A DNA stretch of 64,000 nt from Roseburia faecis. Its GTDB lineage: Bacteria; Bacillota; Clostridia; Lachnospirales; Lachnospiraceae. The stretch is taken from NCBI RefSeq assembly GCF_001406815.1, contig NZ_CVRR01000005.1, forward strand, positions 186,001 through 250,000, read 5' to 3'. Shown here in pieces: positions 9,420-19,356 of the stretch; the stretch's first letter is position 1, and each line of letters begins with the position of its first letter. A program made the position numbers and the translations under genes. The notes under the pieces were generated by a model. It did not search any database. It had not been told where the DNA came from and was given only the letters and a program-made list of their open reading frames with translations.

Positions 9420-9432
9420 AATTTTATCCTTT

Positions 9433-10176
9433 CTAATCCCCACTGATCATTTCTTCGTATTCTGCCGAAACCGTATCAATATCTCCAATACTTCGAATCG
9501 AACCATTTTCCAGAATCATTGCTTTCGTGCAGATTCTCTTTACCTGCTCAAGACTGTGCGATACAAAAAGTACCGTCACACCTTTGTCCATCATGGAAAG
9601 AATCTTCTTCTCACTCTTTTTCCGGAATTTGGCATCTCCTACAGACAAAACCTCATCCAGAATCAGAATTTCCGGCTCCACAATGGTCGCAATGGAAAAT
9701 CCCAGCCGGCTTTTCATTCCCGAGGAATAATTTTTCAGGGGAACATCCAGGAATTTCTTCAAGCCTGAAAATTTTACAATCTCGTCAAATTTACTGTCTA
9801 TAAATTCTTTGGAATATCCAAGAACAGCTCCATAAAGATAAATATTTTCACGGCCGGTATATTCTTTGTCAAATCCGGCTCCCAGTTCCAAAAGTGGAAC
9901 AATCTTTCCTTTGTGGACTACGCTTCCCTCCGTTGGCTTAAATACCCCGGCAATTACCTTCAAAAGAGTACTCTTTCCTGCTCCGTTTGTTCCAAGAATA
10001 CCAATACGTTCTCCTTTTTCCAACGTAAAATTAATATCTTTTAATGCCCAGAATTCATCAAATTTCATCTGTCTGGTAATAGATTTTAAAATATAATCTT
10101 TCAGGCTGTCCACTCTTTCTTTACTCAGATTAAACCGCATGCCAACATGTTCCACACGCAACACTGTCTCTGCCAT
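9433..10176 (-). CDS. Teichoic acid/polysaccharide ABC exporter, ATP-binding subunit (TagH-like)
   Basis: 247 aa from the ATG at 10176, which has AAGGAG nine bases upstream. It is the ATPase of an ABC-2 type exporter that flips lipid-linked polymer across the membrane. Walker A is GTNGAGKST (62-70). The signature is SSGMKSRLGFS, Walker B is ILILDEVLSVGD, and the switch histidine is in FVSHS. The N-terminal MRFNLSKERVDSLKDY segment is typical of TagH/RfbB-type subunits. The C-terminal sugar-sensing extension of some TagH proteins is absent. It is followed at once by the TarI-like gene and preceded by its permease. Confidence 0.94.
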   Translation of the reverse strand: MAETVLRVEHVGMRFNLSKERVDSLKDYILKSITRQMKFDEFWALKDINFTLEKGERIGILGTNGAGKSTLLKVIAGVFKPTEGSVVHKGKIVPLLELGAGFDKEYTGRENIYLYGAVLGYSKEFIDSKFDEIVKFSGLKKFLDVPLKNYSSGMKSRLGFSIATIVEPEILILDEVLSVGDAKFRKKSEKKILSMMDKGVTVLFVSHSLEQVKRICTKAMILENGSIRSIGDIDTVSAEYEEMISGD

Positions 10177-10211
10177 TGTTTTAATACTCCTTATACTCAA
10201 GCATATTGTTA

Positions 10212-10988
10212 CTAAATATATAAAATAAATTTATCCTGATTTTTATGAAATACGATCACTCCAACCACTACAGAGACTAACGCAAACACACATGCATATG
10301 TCATGCACCCCCAGTTAAACGCCTCATGGAAAATAATATTTCTTACATTAATAATGACATTATATACCGGATTCACCGTAAGCACCCACGAATACCCACT
10401 CTTTAATAATCGCTCCGGATAGTAGAAGATTGCGCAGGTATACATAACGATCATCAGCGCAACTTCCCACAAATACTCCATATCACGGAAGAAGACACCA
10501 ATCGTAGCCAGAATCATTCCCACACCAAACGTCATGATCAGAAGTACCAGTAAAGGGAAAGCGATCAAAAGCCAGTGCAACGTCGGATAATTTCCTGTAA
10601 AAATGCCGAGAAGCACTAATACAATCAGCGAAATTAAAAATATAATAAAATTATAAAGTACGGATGATAACGGATACAGATACTTCGGCACATACACTTT
10701 CTTTATCATGGCCGAATTTTGTCGGATCGATTTCAGTGACACTTTCGTGCCCTGTGCAAAATAGGAATAAAGAAGACGTCCCGATAGAATATACAGTGGA
10801 AAAGTGTGATCTTTATTACCATAGAGTGTTCCAAACACAATGGTAAGTACGATTGTTGTCATAACCGGCTCCAGAAGGGACCAGATAATTCCCAGGTAAG
10901 ATCTTCTGTATTTTAACTTAATTCCTTTTTTTACTAATTCAAATAATAAATTCCGATAACGCCAAAACGTATCTATTCTCTTCTTCAT
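10212..10988 (-). CDS. Teichoic acid/polysaccharide ABC exporter, permease (TagG-like)
   Basis: 258 aa ABC-2 type membrane subunit that partners the ATPase encoded just downstream. Six hydrophobic segments are visible (about 30-55, 60-78, 110-135, 143-170, 178-198, 230-250). The N-terminal amphipathic start (RYRNLLFELVKKGIKLKYR) and the YLGIIWSLLEPV motif are typical of TagG/RfbA permeases. The ATG at 10988 has AGAGGAAG upstream. With the TagH-like protein it should export the undecaprenyl-linked polymer assembled by this locus. Confidence 0.94.
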   Translation of the reverse strand: MKKRIDTFWRYRNLLFELVKKGIKLKYRRSYLGIIWSLLEPVMTTIVLTIVFGTLYGNKDHTFPLYILSGRLLYSYFAQGTKVSLKSIRQNSAMIKKVYVPKYLYPLSSVLYNFIIFLISLIVLVLLGIFTGNYPTLHWLLIAFPLLVLLIMTFGVGMILATIGVFFRDMEYLWEVALMIVMYTCAIFYYPERLLKSGYSWVLTVNPVYNVIINVRNIIFHEAFNWGCMTYACVFALVSVVVGVIVFHKNQDKFILYI

Positions 10989-11021
10989 AAATCATTCTTC
11001 CTCTTGCTTGTTTCAATCTGT

Positions 11022-11915
11022 CTATATTTTCAGCTGATAAACAACATGATATTCCCGCTTATCCTCCGGCGGAATTTCCATATAATTTCCATACATATAG
11101 GACAAATACCAGTCAATGTTTTTGGGAAAAAGAAATTCGCGATCCTCAAATTTCCGCTTTTGCGCACATAAAAAATCACTTCGCAATTTCAGTTCGCCAA
11201 AAAAATGCTTTCTCCCTGATGGTACAACAATGTATTCTGACTGGTCATTGCTGCACATTTGCATCAGCCGCTGTACATGAGCATACCAAAATTTCCCGGT
11301 CGGTGCAATCAGCCGCCCGATAAAACTTTTCAGATGTATCATGGTGGCTGCCTTTTTATTGCCCTGGGACAACTTATAAAATTCATTTCTCCATAAATAC
11401 ATCCGATAACAGGAAAGCAGCAATAATCCTGCCTCTACCCGCATACCGTGCAAACGGCGCAAAAAGGCATTGTCATAGGTGTTTTCCACCACAAAAATAT
11501 CAATTTTAATTCCACATCGTTCTTCCGGGATCTCTAAATATTCCCGACACACTGTGTTTTTCCGGTGAATCTGAATAAAAGAACTCAGATACCCCGGTGT
11601 CCGAAGCGGTGCCTCTACAAAATACCGGTCCGGATACCTCTGTTCAATCGCATCAAGCAGACGTTCAATATATTTTCTCTCGACAACCATATCCACGTCA
11701 TCATCCCAGGGAATAAATCCCCCATGCCGGACGGCTCCAAGAGCGGTTCCCCCGGTAAGCATATAGGGAATATTTAATTCACTGCACAATTCCGTAATAT
11801 CTATCGTAATACCATAGACAACCTGCTGCACCTTATGAATCTCCTCCGGTGACAGGCGGTGCTGTCCTTCCGATAATTCCGTTTTAAAAATATCGTTTGT
11901 TTGTAAAATAGCCAC
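11022..11915 (-). CDS. LicD family phosphotransferase
   Basis: 297 aa from a GTG at 11915 with a GAGGTAGG ribosome site. LicD proteins move phosphocholine from CDP-choline onto wall polymers; the related eukaryotic FKTN/FKRP proteins transfer ribitol 5-phosphate from CDP-ribitol. The core is at residues 53-77 (LTGGTALG, then HGGFIPWDDDVDM), with the metal-binding aspartates at 71-73 and 75. No licA, licB or licC homologue is in view, while a CDP-alditol module is. Alditol-phosphate transfer is therefore as plausible as phosphocholine transfer. The phosphocholine reading is favoured only by the Pce-like protein 9 kb away. Confidence 0.9.
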   Translation of the reverse strand: MAILQTNDIFKTELSEGQHRLSPEEIHKVQQVVYGITIDITELCSELNIPYMLTGGTALGAVRHGGFIPWDDDVDMVVERKYIERLLDAIEQRYPDRYFVEAPLRTPGYLSSFIQIHRKNTVCREYLEIPEERCGIKIDIFVVENTYDNAFLRRLHGMRVEAGLLLLSCYRMYLWRNEFYKLSQGNKKAATMIHLKSFIGRLIAPTGKFWYAHVQRLMQMCSNDQSEYIVVPSGRKHFFGELKLRSDFLCAQKRKFEDREFLFPKNIDWYLSYMYGNYMEIPPEDKREYHVVYQLKI

Positions 11916-11924
11916 AACCTACCT

Positions 11925-12980
11925 CTATCTGCCCGCTTTCATTCTGGCAAATAACTTTCCATTATGTTCTTTCACAAAAGTGATGACGCTTGATTCCATC
12001 CAAGCAAGTGTAACATTTTTCCACCGGATAGGCAATAGCATAACCTTCATATATCCCGACCGTGGTTTTGCCAGTGCCAGTGCCTTGTCTACCCTCGGAT
12101 TGTGCAGCATCTTTCTGATCTCTGCCCGCTGTTCTTTCCCGGAAAGGGTACATTTCGAACTTGTTACATTTGCAATGCATCCCACCATGCGCTCAATATA
12201 TCTTCTGGCAACCATCTCCTGCGTTGCCGCATTGGTCACACCCCAGCTGCGAAACAGTTCTTCCATCCAGCCCTGTTCTTCCTCTCTCTTTTCGTACATG
12301 TCAGCACGATACGCTGCGGTCTCCGACTCTGCGCGTGCACGTATGAAATGATAGTAGGCATTTGTAGAAAACACAACCGATTCCACATGATCCAGGTAAC
12401 TCAGATTAAACGGGAAATCATCCCACAGTGTTTTTGGAAAATACAGTCCGTATTGCCGGATCACATCCATGCGGTACAATTTATTCCACGGTGTATACAG
12501 CATGTTTCGGTCAAAATACCGGTATGCCTCTTCCCGAAAATTTTTTGCATCGGTAAACACCCTGTCGTCCACACAGATTTTTTCTGACAAATGATTCTGT
12601 CCACAGTAAGTGTCAATATAAAATCCACAGACCACAAGCTGTGCCTGATGCTTCTCGGCAAGTTCGTACATATCCGCAAGCATCTGTGGTTCTGCCCAGT
12701 CATCCGAATCCAGAAAATAAACATATTTTCCCTGTGCAATATCAATGGCTGTGTTTCTCGCGCTTGGTGCACCTCCGTTTTCCTTGTGAATCACCTGGAT
12801 TCTTTGGTCCTTTTTTGCATACTGGTCACAGATTTCTCCGCTTCTGTCGGGAGTCCCATCATCAACGATCAAAAATTCAAACTCGGTAAAGGTCTGCGCA
12901 AGAATGCTTTCGATTGCCTTACCCACATATTCTTCTACTTTATACACCGGCATAATGATGCTGATTTTAATGTCGCTCAT
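11925..12980 (-). CDS. Family 2 glycosyltransferase
   Basis: 351 aa from the ATG at 12980, which has AAAGGAG six bases upstream; a longer frame to 13034 would overlap the upstream gene and lacks a ribosome site. GT-A fold with IIMPVYKVEEYV at the N-terminus, the VDDG motif (39-42), the ENGG segment near 67-70 and the DXD-type motif DSDDW (91-95). No membrane segment is obvious, so it likely acts at the inner membrane face on lipid-linked intermediates. It presumably adds one sugar to the repeat unit of the surface polymer; donor and acceptor cannot be read from sequence. Confidence 0.9.
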   Translation of the reverse strand: MSDIKISIIMPVYKVEEYVGKAIESILAQTFTEFEFLIVDDGTPDRSGEICDQYAKKDQRIQVIHKENGGAPSARNTAIDIAQGKYVYFLDSDDWAEPQMLADMYELAEKHQAQLVVCGFYIDTYCGQNHLSEKICVDDRVFTDAKNFREEAYRYFDRNMLYTPWNKLYRMDVIRQYGLYFPKTLWDDFPFNLSYLDHVESVVFSTNAYYHFIRARAESETAAYRADMYEKREEEQGWMEELFRSWGVTNAATQEMVARRYIERMVGCIANVTSSKCTLSGKEQRAEIRKMLHNPRVDKALALAKPRSGYMKVMLLPIRWKNVTLAWMESSVITFVKEHNGKLFARMKAGR

Positions 12981-12999
12981 CACCGTCTCCTTTGACATT

Positions 13000-14352
13000 T
13001 TATTTGATTGCAGTTGTCTGATCCTGATCCACACCTTCCGTGTTTTCTTTCTGGAACAGAATCTTGAATGTCAGGAATAAAATCTTAATGTCCATCCAGA
13101 CAGAATAATTTTCAATATACGTCAGATCCAGTTTCAGTTTATCATATGGGGTTGTATTATACTTTCCATATACCTGTGCATACCCGGTCAGTCCCGCTTT
13201 TACTTTCAGCCGGAGTACGAATTCCGGAATTTCTTCCGTATACTGATCCGCAATAATCTGACGCTCCGGGCGGGGTCCCACAACAGACATCTCACCCTTT
13301 AAAATATTAAACAGCTGTGGCAGCTCGTCAAAATGAATGGCCCGGATCACACGACCGACCGGCGTAATTCGTGCATCTTCTTTTGCGGCAAGACGTGCTC
13401 CCGCATCCTCGGAATGTGTGGTCATGCTGCGGAACTTGTAGATCATAAACGGCTCTCCGTCTTTTGTCAGCCGCTCCTGCTTGTACAATACCGGACCGTG
13501 ATCATATAATTTAATGCAAAGTGCAATCACAATCATAAATGGAGAAGCAATTACAATACCGATCAGGGAAATCACAATATCCATCAGTCGTTTTACAAAC
13601 AGATCTACAATGCCAAGCCCCTGATTCCGGGACAGATACAGCGGTGTATCAAACAGATGAATATCATCCGCTCCACGAAACAGAATATCTGAAATCTTTG
13701 GTGTAACATATGTGCGGATAGATTCCTGATAACAGTATTTCATAATCTGGTTGCGTACTTCCGATGGCAGGTCACACAGAACCACCGCATTGTATTTCTG
13801 AATCATCGGATACAGCTTTTCATAACCTATCCGGTAACTTTCCGCTGCACAGATATTATACTTGTCCTTTCTGGTATTGATCTTTGCAATCAAATCATCC
13901 GGCGAATAATTTCCATATATCACGAGCATCTGGCGCGGCGGATACAGACGCGTATATGCCTTTCGCACCAGTACGACCCACGGAACGATAAATATAATCT
14001 CTGTTACCGTCATCAGAAGCAATGGCTGTGGTGGCAGATAATCGTTGGCTACCAGACAGATCTCAAAATATGCAACAATCATCGCAAGAATCACTGCCAA
14101 TATCTGGGATAATATAATATCCGAAATCCGCATATATCCGATCCGGTATCCTCCAAATATCTTCGTGAAAAAGAACACAAAGAGTACATACATACCAATC
14201 ACTGCCCAGTTACCTCTGTTGAAAAAAGTATTCGCTTTATCCAGCATCGGAATATAGAGCATATACCATACCCATCCGAACATAGCCGCTTCCACCGCAA
14301 GCGATATGATATTCGCCGTAAAATTCAATAAATGCTTGTATTTATCTTTCAT
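13000..14352 (-). CDS. Polyprenyl glycosylphosphotransferase (WbaP/CpsE-type initiating sugar transferase)
   Basis: 450 aa. It moves a sugar phosphate from a UDP-sugar onto undecaprenyl phosphate, the first step of polymer assembly. Four or five N-terminal membrane segments (within 10-130) and a CoA-binding-like middle part precede the catalytic bacterial transferase domain (about 250-445). Marks of that domain are KRLMDIVISLIGI, YKQERL, KFRSM, HFDELPQLFNILKGEMS and VVGPRPER. It is the first gene of the polymer run in transcription order and follows ptsH. Identity of the sugar (Glc, Gal or a diamino sugar) is not evident. Confidence 0.94.
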   Translation of the reverse strand: MKDKYKHLLNFTANIISLAVEAAMFGWVWYMLYIPMLDKANTFFNRGNWAVIGMYVLFVFFFTKIFGGYRIGYMRISDIILSQILAVILAMIVAYFEICLVANDYLPPQPLLLMTVTEIIFIVPWVVLVRKAYTRLYPPRQMLVIYGNYSPDDLIAKINTRKDKYNICAAESYRIGYEKLYPMIQKYNAVVLCDLPSEVRNQIMKYCYQESIRTYVTPKISDILFRGADDIHLFDTPLYLSRNQGLGIVDLFVKRLMDIVISLIGIVIASPFMIVIALCIKLYDHGPVLYKQERLTKDGEPFMIYKFRSMTTHSEDAGARLAAKEDARITPVGRVIRAIHFDELPQLFNILKGEMSVVGPRPERQIIADQYTEEIPEFVLRLKVKAGLTGYAQVYGKYNTTPYDKLKLDLTYIENYSVWMDIKILFLTFKILFQKENTEGVDQDQTTAIK

Positions 14353-14401
14353 TAAAACTTTCCTCTAACATGTAGTTTTCCGGTTGTACCCCGCAAAAAT
14401 T

Positions 14402-14665
14402 TTATTCGCCCAGTCCGCTTTCCACATAAGCGACCAGTTCCCGAAGTGCTCCCTGTTCATCTTCTCCGTCACAGATAAGTGTAATCTCATCTCCGGATTT
14501 GATGCATGCACCCAGGACGCTGAGCACACTTTTGGCATTTGCTGTATTTCCGCTGTACTCGAATGTAATCTTGCTATTATATTTCATTGCCTCTTTGCAT
14601 AAATTTCCTGCCGGACGTAAGTGCAGTCCTGTAGGATTAATAATTTTTACTTTTTGGGATACCAT
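14402..14665 (-). CDS. ptsH: Phosphocarrier protein HPr
   Basis: 87 aa. HPr passes phosphate from enzyme I to PTS sugar permeases. When phosphorylated on serine it is also the corepressor for CcpA-type catabolite control in Firmicutes. His15 lies in GLHLRP and Ser46 in AKSVLS, both at canonical positions, so it is HPr and not Crh. The ribosome site AAGGAGG is strong. Enzyme I is not adjacent. The gene sits between glmM and the surface polymer genes, an unusual place. The HPr kinase that would act on Ser46 is at 52768-53709. Confidence 0.95.
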   Translation of the reverse strand: MVSQKVKIINPTGLHLRPAGNLCKEAMKYNSKITFEYSGNTANAKSVLSVLGACIKSGDEITLICDGEDEQGALRELVAYVESGLGE

Positions 14666-14677
14666 AAGAACGCCTCC

Positions 14678-16027
14678 TTATAACATAACTTTGGTAATCA
14701 GATCAGCTAACTGCTTTGCTTCCTGCTGAATCACTTCCTGATTTTTGCCTTCGATCATGACACGAACCAATGGTTCTGTACCAGATGGACGGATTAGAAC
14801 CCTTCCTTCTCCGGCAAATTTTTTCTCCAGTTCACCGATTGCCTCTGCAATTTCTGAATATTCCATGTAACTTTCTTTTTTATGGTTCGGCACTTTTGCA
14901 TTGACCAATGCCTGTGGCAGCACCTCCATGATCTGTGCAAGTTCTGATAATTTCTTTTTGGTTTCCACCATCACCTGCAATAAGTGTAATGCGGAAAGAA
15001 GTCCGTCTCCGGTTGTGTTGTCATCCAGAAAAATCACATGACCGGACTGCTCTCCTCCGAGATTATATCCGTTTTCCAACATATTTTCAAGAACATAACG
15101 GTCTCCGACTTTTGTTTTCTCCACATGAATTCCCTGTTTTTCTCCCATCAGACTGAATCCCAGATTCGTCATCACGGTGACAACAATGGTGTCCTTTGCA
15201 AGTTTTCCGTTTTCTTTCAGGAAATTTCCGCAAATCGCCATGATCTGATCTCCATCTACCAGCTTTCCGTTTTCATCTACAGCAAGCATACGATCCGCAT
15301 CTCCGTCAAATGCAATACCGATATCTGCCTTTTCGGAAACAACTCTTGCACACAGTTCGTCCATATGGGTAGAACCGCAATTGGAATTAATGTTCGTTCC
15401 ATCCGGATTGGTATGAATAGCGATCAGATTTGCCCCCAGATCTTTCAGCGTCTTAACCGAAGTATAGGAACTTGCGCCTTCTGCACAGTCCACAACGATC
15501 TTCAACGCAGACAGATCTACCGGAACCGTCTTTTTCTCAAACGCAATATACTCATCCACAATATCAAACCGATACTCAACCCTGCCGATTCCCGGTCCGA
15601 TCGGAAAAACAACGTCTTCCATATCATTCCGGATCAATGCCTCGATTTCGTCCTCCAGCTGATCGGATAATTTATATCCATCTCCATTAAAAAATTTGAT
15701 TCCGTTAAATTCCATCGGATTATGGGAAGCAGAAATCACAACCCCTGCATCTACTTTATGTTTCCTTGTAAGATATGCAATTGCAGGTGTCGGGGCAACT
15801 CCCACAAAAATAGCATTTGCTCCGACTGAACAAATTCCTGCCATCAATGCATTTGCAAGCATTCCTCCGGAAATTCTTGTATCACATCCAATGATGATTG
15901 TCGGCTGGTGGGACTGTTCCTTTGTTAAAACATAAGCGCCCGCCTGACCGAGCTTCATTGCAAGTTCAATTGTAAGCTCTGTCCCCGCAACTCCTCTGAC
16001 TCCATCGGTTCCAAACATTCTTGCCAT
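14678..16027 (-). CDS. glmM: Phosphoglucosamine mutase
   Basis: 449 aa from the ATG at 16027 with AAAGGAG upstream, which gives the canonical [12 protein letters not shown] start. It converts glucosamine 6-phosphate to glucosamine 1-phosphate for UDP-GlcNAc and peptidoglycan. The phosphoserine is Ser101 in SASHNP; the magnesium loop is DGDADR and the phosphate-binding loop is RPSGTEP. It forms the conserved cdaA-cdaR-glmM operon with the two genes upstream. In other Firmicutes GlmM binds and inhibits CdaA, tying c-di-AMP to wall precursor supply. Confidence 0.97.
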   Translation of the reverse strand: MARMFGTDGVRGVAGTELTIELAMKLGQAGAYVLTKEQSHQPTIIIGCDTRISGGMLANALMAGICSVGANAIFVGVAPTPAIAYLTRKHKVDAGVVISASHNPMEFNGIKFFNGDGYKLSDQLEDEIEALIRNDMEDVVFPIGPGIGRVEYRFDIVDEYIAFEKKTVPVDLSALKIVVDCAEGASSYTSVKTLKDLGANLIAIHTNPDGTNINSNCGSTHMDELCARVVSEKADIGIAFDGDADRMLAVDENGKLVDGDQIMAICGNFLKENGKLAKDTIVVTVMTNLGFSLMGEKQGIHVEKTKVGDRYVLENMLENGYNLGGEQSGHVIFLDDNTTGDGLLSALHLLQVMVETKKKLSELAQIMEVLPQALVNAKVPNHKKESYMEYSEIAEAIGELEKKFAGEGRVLIRPSGTEPLVRVMIEGKNQEVIQQEAKQLADLITKVML

Positions 16028-16055
16028 AATAATTATAACTCCTTTATATACTTTA

Positions 16056-17363
16056 CTATTCGCCGGTATCCTCACCGCTGTCTGTCGAAGTATCTCCGTC
16101 CTGTATATTCTTCGCTTTCACGGTAACGCTGACAGTAATCGGCTGATATGCATAATGATCTTCATCCAGTTTCAGTGAAAGTTCCACCTGATGCGTTCCC
16201 TCGCTCAGCTGGGAGGCATCAATGGATGCTGCCAGCTCCGATGCGTTCAGCTTATTCAGATCATCCTGCAGCCCACTGATCGTCACAGAAACCTGTGCCT
16301 TATCAAAAGATAAGTTCAGGCCGTCCGGCAGACTGTTCACCCTGATATCAGATGTCTGCAGATGATAGGTTCTGGACGCATACGCTTCAATTCTGACGGT
16401 TACCGTAACGGATGCCGCAGAAGAATCTACCAGTTCCACGCCGTCCGGCAGATATTCGGAAATATCAATCGTTGTCTTTACATCTTCCCTTGCCCCGCTC
16501 ACATTGATTACGTTTGCCGGAATTTCAAGTGAAACAAGCGGATTGAGTACATTGGATGCCCCTTTCAGTTTCACAGTATCCGGTGTGCTGCTGATCTCCA
16601 CTACCCGGTATTCCCCGTATGGGGTTCCTGTTGTCGAAAATACAAGCGGTACTTCCTTTACACTCAGGATTTTTGCCGAAATCGTCACCGTCGTATTGCT
16701 CAGCTTCAGCTGGGTGGTATCCACTTCATTTCCATCCGAATCATAGAGAACCGGAATCACATTATCCGTCAGATTCGATGACATTCCATCCACATCAATC
16801 GTAGCCACAACCTTATCTACTTTTTTCACAATAGATGCCGGTCCCGACACGTTCAAAACATTCGGGTTTGTCACGGAAACTTCTCCGAGGGCATATCCCG
16901 CTGCCACTTTTCCGCTGGTGTCCGCGGAAATCATAAATCTTCTGCTCATCAGATCTTCCAGGGAAAGTTCCATATATTTGTTTTTATTGTTAATGCTCAC
17001 GGATGTATACGTCCGCTTGGCACTGATCTCGATCGGAACACTCGCCTTATTCCCCTTGTCATTTATGATCAGGCGGTTCATATCTGCCACCGCAGAGAAA
17101 TCGGTGTCATCAAGTTTTTCAAGTTCACTGCGTTTTCCGGTCACAGTAAAGGTAACCGTGTTGGTTCCGTCCAGCACTTCATAGCACTTGTTCATATCTG
17201 TAACTGCGGACGCATTTTCTACCGTTACATTTGTTGTAAATGTTTTTGATTTTTTCGGATCATCAATATTATATACAACCAGCCATAAGATAAATGCAAG
17301 AACTACAGCCAGAATTTTAAAGCCCAGATTATTCACCAAGGTTTTCAGAATCTTTTTTGCCAT
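16056..17363 (-). CDS. cdaR: YbbR-domain protein, CdaA regulator CdaR
   Basis: 435 aa. One N-terminal membrane anchor (about 13-31) is followed by four YbbR-like beta repeats (about 45-130, 135-220, 225-315, 325-420) outside the cell, then an acidic tail rich in Asp, Ser and Thr. CdaR modulates the diadenylate cyclase encoded immediately upstream. The two genes overlap by 35 bases, and the ATG has AAAAGGAGG seven bases upstream, so translation is probably coupled. No catalytic motif is seen, as expected of the family. Confidence 0.93.
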   Translation of the reverse strand: MAKKILKTLVNNLGFKILAVVLAFILWLVVYNIDDPKKSKTFTTNVTVENASAVTDMNKCYEVLDGTNTVTFTVTGKRSELEKLDDTDFSAVADMNRLIINDKGNKASVPIEISAKRTYTSVSINNKNKYMELSLEDLMSRRFMISADTSGKVAAGYALGEVSVTNPNVLNVSGPASIVKKVDKVVATIDVDGMSSNLTDNVIPVLYDSDGNEVDTTQLKLSNTTVTISAKILSVKEVPLVFSTTGTPYGEYRVVEISSTPDTVKLKGASNVLNPLVSLEIPANVINVSGAREDVKTTIDISEYLPDGVELVDSSAASVTVTVRIEAYASRTYHLQTSDIRVNSLPDGLNLSFDKAQVSVTISGLQDDLNKLNASELAASIDASQLSEGTHQVELSLKLDEDHYAYQPITVSVTVKAKNIQDGDTSTDSGEDTGE

Positions 17364-18234
17364 TCATAAACCTCCTTTTCAGCAGTCCCAGTTTGGTCAT
17401 CTGTTGATTTCTGTTCTGCAGATACTTTAATTTGCCTCTCAGAAAATCCGCATTGACATTCCGGTAAATCTGTCCCCGCATAGCGATTGATACCTTACCG
17501 GTTTCCTCCGAAACTACGATCGTCAGCGAATCGCTCACTTCACTGATTCCTACAGCTGCACGGTGTCTGGTTCCCAGATCTTTGCTCAGTGTCATACTGT
17601 CCGACAACGGCAGATAACAGGTCGCGGAAACCACACGGTCTCCACGTACAATAACCGCTCCGTCATGAAGCGGAGTATTTTTTTCAAATATATTAATTAA
17701 CAGCTGGCTGCTGATAATTGCATCAATATCAATTCCTGTTCTCACATATTCATTTAACAGGATTTCATCTTCTATTACGATCAGGGCACCGGTTTTTACT
17801 TTCCCCATGGCATAACAAGCCTTGATCAGTTCGTCAATTGTGTGGTCGGAAAATTTATTTTCCTCTACTTTTCCAAAGTCAAATAACTTTCCCAAAACAT
17901 TTTTTCCACCAAGATTCTCAAGTGCCTTCCGAAGTTCCGGCTGGAAAATAATCACCAGGGCCGTCAGTCCGACACTCAACGTATTTTCTGCCAGCCAGAG
18001 GATGGTATTCATCTGAAAGATTGCTGCAACGAGTACAAACAGCAGAATCACGATGATTCCTTTGAACAGATTCCACGCACGCGTATTTTTAATCCAAAGC
18101 AGAATATGATAAAACAGGAAGGAAATGATCAGTATTTCCACGATATCCACAAAGGAAAAAGAGATATCCGGCATACCGAACAATCCTGTTGCATTGTCAT
18201 AAAATTGGCTTAATGTTCCCAGAAAATTTTGCAT
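17329..18234 (-). CDS. cdaA: Diadenylate cyclase CdaA
   Basis: 301 aa. It makes cyclic di-AMP from two ATP at the membrane; the messenger controls potassium and osmolyte uptake and wall homeostasis. Three membrane segments lie within 28-98. The DAC domain follows with the catalytic DGA motif (191-193) and RHR motif (223-225, in GTRHRAAVG). It is the standard CdaA length class with a somewhat long basic C-terminus. First gene of cdaA-cdaR-glmM; no c-di-AMP phosphodiesterase is seen in the window. Confidence 0.96.
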   Translation of the reverse strand: MQNFLGTLSQFYDNATGLFGMPDISFSFVDIVEILIISFLFYHILLWIKNTRAWNLFKGIIVILLFVLVAAIFQMNTILWLAENTLSVGLTALVIIFQPELRKALENLGGKNVLGKLFDFGKVEENKFSDHTIDELIKACYAMGKVKTGALIVIEDEILLNEYVRTGIDIDAIISSQLLINIFEKNTPLHDGAVIVRGDRVVSATCYLPLSDSMTLSKDLGTRHRAAVGISEVSDSLTIVVSEETGKVSIAMRGQIYRNVNADFLRGKLKYLQNRNQQMTKLGLLKRRFMNGKKDSENLGE

Positions 18235-18280
18235 CTGGCTCCTCTTTTCTTCATTTCATTATTTTGATGCTTCGTTCCCC

Positions 18281-19330
18281 TTATTTGAGTAAATCCTCAT
18301 CAATGTCCAGCTCTTTCGCAATAACCTTCCGGCTGTTCTCTTCCTCTTCCGGAGACAGCACGGATCTGCTATGGTCAATCCGCTTTCCCATGCTTGCGGT
18401 ATTTCCGAAATGTTTTACCGTAACCTCACGGACAGCGACCATTTTCTTCGGCACAGCCTTGACATAATAATAGTAATCATCATCCTCAAACTGCACCCGT
18501 TCGGTCCGCGCATAATCCAGATTCATAAACAGAAACTGAAGGATAAATGCAATAAGCAGGGAAATAATATTGCCGACTATCAGCCATAATGTCTTTCCTG
18601 TAACTCCAAGAACAATATAACCTACAAATAATCCGGCAACCTGAATAAGCGCACCGGAAATAATTGCCAGTGTCCAGGCATTATCCACTTCCATCCGGCG
18701 TACCAGATAAACTACAATGGCAGTAATCACAAAGATAACGATTACCAGATACATTTCTTTATTTCCCAGAAACTGCCCCACCGAAATATCAAATTTGGAA
18801 GAAGACTGTTCCTCATCTGCATTTGCCGCACTCATCAGTGCTCCTGCATTCCGGTGAATTCCGTCCAGAAAATAATAGACAACCGTACCGCATACCACTC
18901 CGATCACGGAATATGCACTGCGCAGCAGGCTGCTGCCAACCGGCATCACATACGGAATATACAGTTTAAAACACAGCGGTGTAAGCACAACCGTCAGTCC
19001 GTCTTTCGGTGCGAAACGAAAATATACAAAGAACAGAATCGCAAACAAAATCAGTGCGGTAAGTGCTACTTCCATGGAAAGCGCATACATATCCGCAAGC
19101 ACCACAATTGCGCCAATCCATAATATGGCACTAGTCGGCAGAATGGCACAGACAAGCGCCAGCAGTAACGCCACCGGAAACCGGCTGATTTTCTCCATGA
19201 ATCCGATATTGGTATTGATCACGGTAAAAAGAGCCAGTGCAACGGCAAATTTTACGATCGGATACAGATATGTTTCATATTTACTGTAAAACCGGATCAG
19301 CTGATCCTTTATTTCCAACAACTTCGTCAT
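18281..19330 (-). CDS. Uncharacterised polytopic membrane protein
   Basis: 349 aa, function unknown. Seven or eight hydrophobic segments fill residues 20-270. A short loop around 155-190 is polar and follows YFLDGIHRNAGALMSAANAD. The last 80 residues are charged and start with LQFLFMNLDYARTERVQFED, then DDDYYYYVKAVPKK, so the C-terminus is probably cytosolic. It lies between a 130-aa membrane protein and cdaA on the same strand with short gaps, so cotranscription with the c-di-AMP genes is likely. It may work in wall or osmotic physiology, but nothing in the sequence proves that. Confidence 0.7.
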   Translation of the reverse strand: MTKLLEIKDQLIRFYSKYETYLYPIVKFAVALALFTVINTNIGFMEKISRFPVALLLALVCAILPTSAILWIGAIVVLADMYALSMEVALTALILFAILFFVYFRFAPKDGLTVVLTPLCFKLYIPYVMPVGSSLLRSAYSVIGVVCGTVVYYFLDGIHRNAGALMSAANADEEQSSSKFDISVGQFLGNKEMYLVIVIFVITAIVVYLVRRMEVDNAWTLAIISGALIQVAGLFVGYIVLGVTGKTLWLIVGNIISLLIAFILQFLFMNLDYARTERVQFEDDDYYYYVKAVPKKMVAVREVTVKHFGNTASMGKRIDHSRSVLSPEEEENSRKVIAKELDIDEDLLK

Positions 19331-19356
19331 AAATCCTCCCTGTTATGCCCCATCCT

